Assembly (NCBI GenBank): GCA_025453715.1 | Contig: JALOPT010000049.1 | Coordinates: forward strand, 1-13,718 | DNA from: Methanoregulaceae archaeon | GTDB lineage: Archaea > Halobacteriota > Methanomicrobia > Methanomicrobiales > Methanospirillaceae | Direction: 5' to 3' | DNA length: 13,718 nucleotides | The notes under the pieces: generated by a model | Databases searched by the model: none | What the model saw: only the letters and a program-made list of their open reading frames with translations | Told to the model about the DNA's origin: nothing | Program-made: the position numbers and the translations under genes | Part shown: positions 12,007-13,718 of the stretch, in pieces | How positions within the stretch are numbered: position 1 is the stretch's first letter | Layout: the number at the start of each line of letters is the position of its first letter

Positions 12007-13718
12007 ATGTGGTTGGAAAAATGGCCGGGGTTGGAACGATTGGGATACTATGACGAGGTGTACAGGCGATCAATTGAGCACCCTGATGAATTCTGGGGGC
12101 AGGCAGCTGAATCCGTTCACTGGTACCGTAAGTGGGACCGTGTCCTTGATAACGGTAACCAGCCGTTCACGCGGTGGTTTAGTGGCGGCATCCTGAACAG
12201 CTGCTATAATGCACTTGACCGGCACGTGGAGTCTGGCAGGGCTGACCAGGTCGCATTGATTTACGACAGCCCGGTCACACGTACCGTGAAAAAATATACC
12301 TACCGTGAGCTGCGTGACTGCGTAGCCCAGTGTGCGGGTGGACTCAGAAGGCTTGGAGTGACAAAGGGTGACCGTGTTGTCATCTACATGCCTATGATCC
12401 CGGAGGCAGTTATTTCGATGCTGGCCTGTGCACGAATCGGTGCAATTCATTCGGTTGTTTTTGGAGGTTTTGCACCAAAAGAACTTGCAACCCGTATCGA
12501 GGACGCACGACCCAGAGTGGTGATGTGCTCTTCGTGCGGGATAGAGGTCAGCCGGATAATACCCTACAAACCGCTCCTCGACTCAGCAATTGATCTCTGT
12601 ACACACAAACCGGATGCATGTGTAATCGTACAGAGGCCCGAGGAACCAGTCACGTTGATTGAAGGACGGGACCATGACTGGACCTCCTTTATGAAGGGAG
12701 AGCCTGCAGATTGTGTACCGGTTGCTGCAACAGACCCGCTTTATATTCTTTATACCTCCGGTACAACCGGAAAACCAAAAGGTGTCCTCCGGGATAACGG
12801 GGGCCATCTCGTCGCCCTGAAATGGAGCATGACAAATATTTACGGTGTGACACCAGGAGAAGTATACTGGGCTGCCTCCGATATCGGTTGGGTGGTAGGT
12901 CACTCCTATATCGTATACGGACCGCTGTTCCATGGGTGCACTACGGTTATCTACGAGGGCAAATCGGTGGGTACCCCCGACCCGGGTGCATTCTGGCGGG
13001 TCATTTCTGAACACGGGGTGTCTGTATTATTCTGTGCTCCAACCGCGTTCCGTGCAATACGAAGAGAAGACCCCGAAGCTGCGTATCTTCGTAAGTATGA
13101 CCTATCCTCTCTCCGTATGCTGTTCCTCGCTGGTGAACGGTGTGACCCTGATACCCTTACGTGGGCAAAAGAACAGCTTGGTATACCGGTGATCGACCAC
13201 TGGTGGCAGACTGAGACCGGCTGGGCAATCGGTGCCAACTGTGCAGGGATTGAATTACTCCCGGTCCGTCCCGGCTCCTGCACAAAAGCCGTACCCGGAT
13301 ATGATATCCGTGTTTTTGATACTGAAGGGAAACCGGTCCTTCCTGGGCAGAATGGCAATATCGTGATTCATTCACCGCTTCCACCTGGTTGCCTGACGAC
13401 CCTGTGGCAGAATGATACTGACTTTGTGAGGACGTACTTCTCCACCTATCCTGGTTACTATTACACGTCTGATGCCGGGTACATAGACCAGGAAGGGTAC
13501 CTCTGGATTATGGGGAGGACTGATGATATTATCAATATTGCTGGTCACCGTCTCTCTACAGGGGCAATGGAGGAAGTGCTGTCCAGTCATCCCGATGTTG
13601 CCGAATGTGCGGTGACAGGTGTGCATGACCCGGTAAAAGGGGAGGTTCCTGTTGGGTTCATTGTCCTGAAGTCAGGGCGTTCCCGTGCCCCGGCTGAGAT
13701 CGAGCGGGAGCTTGTCCT
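12007..13718 (+). CDS. prpE: PrpE-type propionate/acetate-CoA ligase, AMP-forming (3' end beyond window)
   Basis: The enzyme activates a short-chain acid with ATP to the acyl-AMP and then forms acyl-CoA and AMP. In a methanogen this would serve acetate or propionate assimilation. The 570 visible residues run without interruption. The ACAS N-terminal region is present (YDEVYRRSIEHPDEFW, WYRKWD). The P-loop-like motif YTSGTTGKPKG lies at 249-259 and is followed by VLRDNGGH, which is typical of PrpE rather than AcsA. DIGWVVGHSYIVYGPL, the acyl/adenylate motif DHWWQTETGW (397-406), D489 of TSDAG and the hinge GRTDDIINIAGHR (503-515) are all present. The catalytic Lys near the C-terminus lies past the window edge. 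ATG 12007 is the first start after an in-frame TGA at 12001-12003; the first 16 residues are less family-like, so GTG 12058 is a remote alternative. Substrate preference cannot be settled from sequence. Confidence 0.93.
   Translation, partial: MWLEKWPGLERLGYYDEVYRRSIEHPDEFWGQAAESVHWYRKWDRVLDNGNQPFTRWFSGGILNSCYNALDRHVESGRADQVALIYDSPVTRTVKKYTYRELRDCVAQCAGGLRRLGVTKGDRVVIYMPMIPEAVISMLACARIGAIHSVVFGGFAPKELATRIEDARPRVVMCSSCGIEVSRIIPYKPLLDSAIDLCTHKPDACVIVQRPEEPVTLIEGRDHDWTSFMKGEPADCVPVAATDPLYILYTSGTTGKPKGVLRDNGGHLVALKWSMTNIYGVTPGEVYWAASDIGWVVGHSYIVYGPLFHGCTTVIYEGKSVGTPDPGAFWRVISEHGVSVLFCAPTAFRAIRREDPEAAYLRKYDLSSLRMLFLAGERCDPDTLTWAKEQLGIPVIDHWWQTETGWAIGANCAGIELLPVRPGSCTKAVPGYDIRVFDTEGKPVLPGQNGNIVIHSPLPPGCLTTLWQNDTDFVRTYFSTYPGYYYTSDAGYIDQEGYLWIMGRTDDIINIAGHRLSTGAMEEVLSSHPDVAECAVTGVHDPVKGEVPVGFIVLKSGRSRAPAEIERELV

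Noticed and set aside
1..13718. CRISPR array, transposon, prophage or defence island
   Set aside because: No regularly spaced repeats, transposase, integrase, nuclease or toxin-antitoxin pair was seen. Gene content is ordinary archaeal chromosomal.

Overview
The window reads as chromosomal DNA of a methanogenic archaeon, most likely of the order Methanomicrobiales (Methanoregula/Methanosphaerula-like). The assignment is inferred from gene content: an archaeal SepF, a REC-first multi-PAS histidine kinase with an HDINNQ-type H-box, secreted PEGA-repeat proteins, a COG4880-type beta-propeller lipoprotein and a lipobox cyclophilin. The expression signals are also archaeal. Several genes have a BRE/TATA-like box about 25-35 bp before the start codon and no clear Shine-Dalgarno, which implies leaderless or very short-leader mRNAs. 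Many genes are followed by T-tracts. I see no rRNA, complete tRNA, CRISPR array, transposase or integrase.

Layout: 1-151 (-) is the N-terminus of a C_GCAxxG_C_C redox protein. 322-4074 (-) is a 1250-residue hybrid sensor kinase (receiver, seven PAS domains, kinase core). 4380-5072 (+) is an exported cyclophilin-type peptidyl-prolyl isomerase. 5276-5437 (-) is a 53-residue two-helix membrane protein, and 5597-5713 (-) is a possible 38-residue protein. 5913-7034 (-) and 7262-8068 (-) are two neighbouring exported PEGA proteins. 8261-8626 (+) is SepF. 8627-9226 is a 600-bp hairpin-rich intergenic region with its own promoter-like element and a hairpin/T-tract terminator, a candidate non-coding RNA locus. 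9227-11428 (+) is a beta-propeller lipoprotein, about 11629-11793 (+) a small zinc-ribbon protein, and 12007 to the window end (+) a PrpE-type propionate/acetate-CoA ligase cut by the window edge.

Functionally the middle of the window is a cell-envelope neighbourhood: an extracytoplasmic foldase, two adhesin-like PEGA proteins, a beta-propeller lipoprotein and the membrane anchor of the FtsZ ring. The genes are mostly separated by their own promoters and terminators, so they do not form one operon, and any cooperation is inferred from proximity only. The least explained parts are the 8.63-9.05 kb intergenic region, the Cys/His-rich third PAS domain of the kinase, and the two tiny minus-strand genes near 5.3-5.7 kb.
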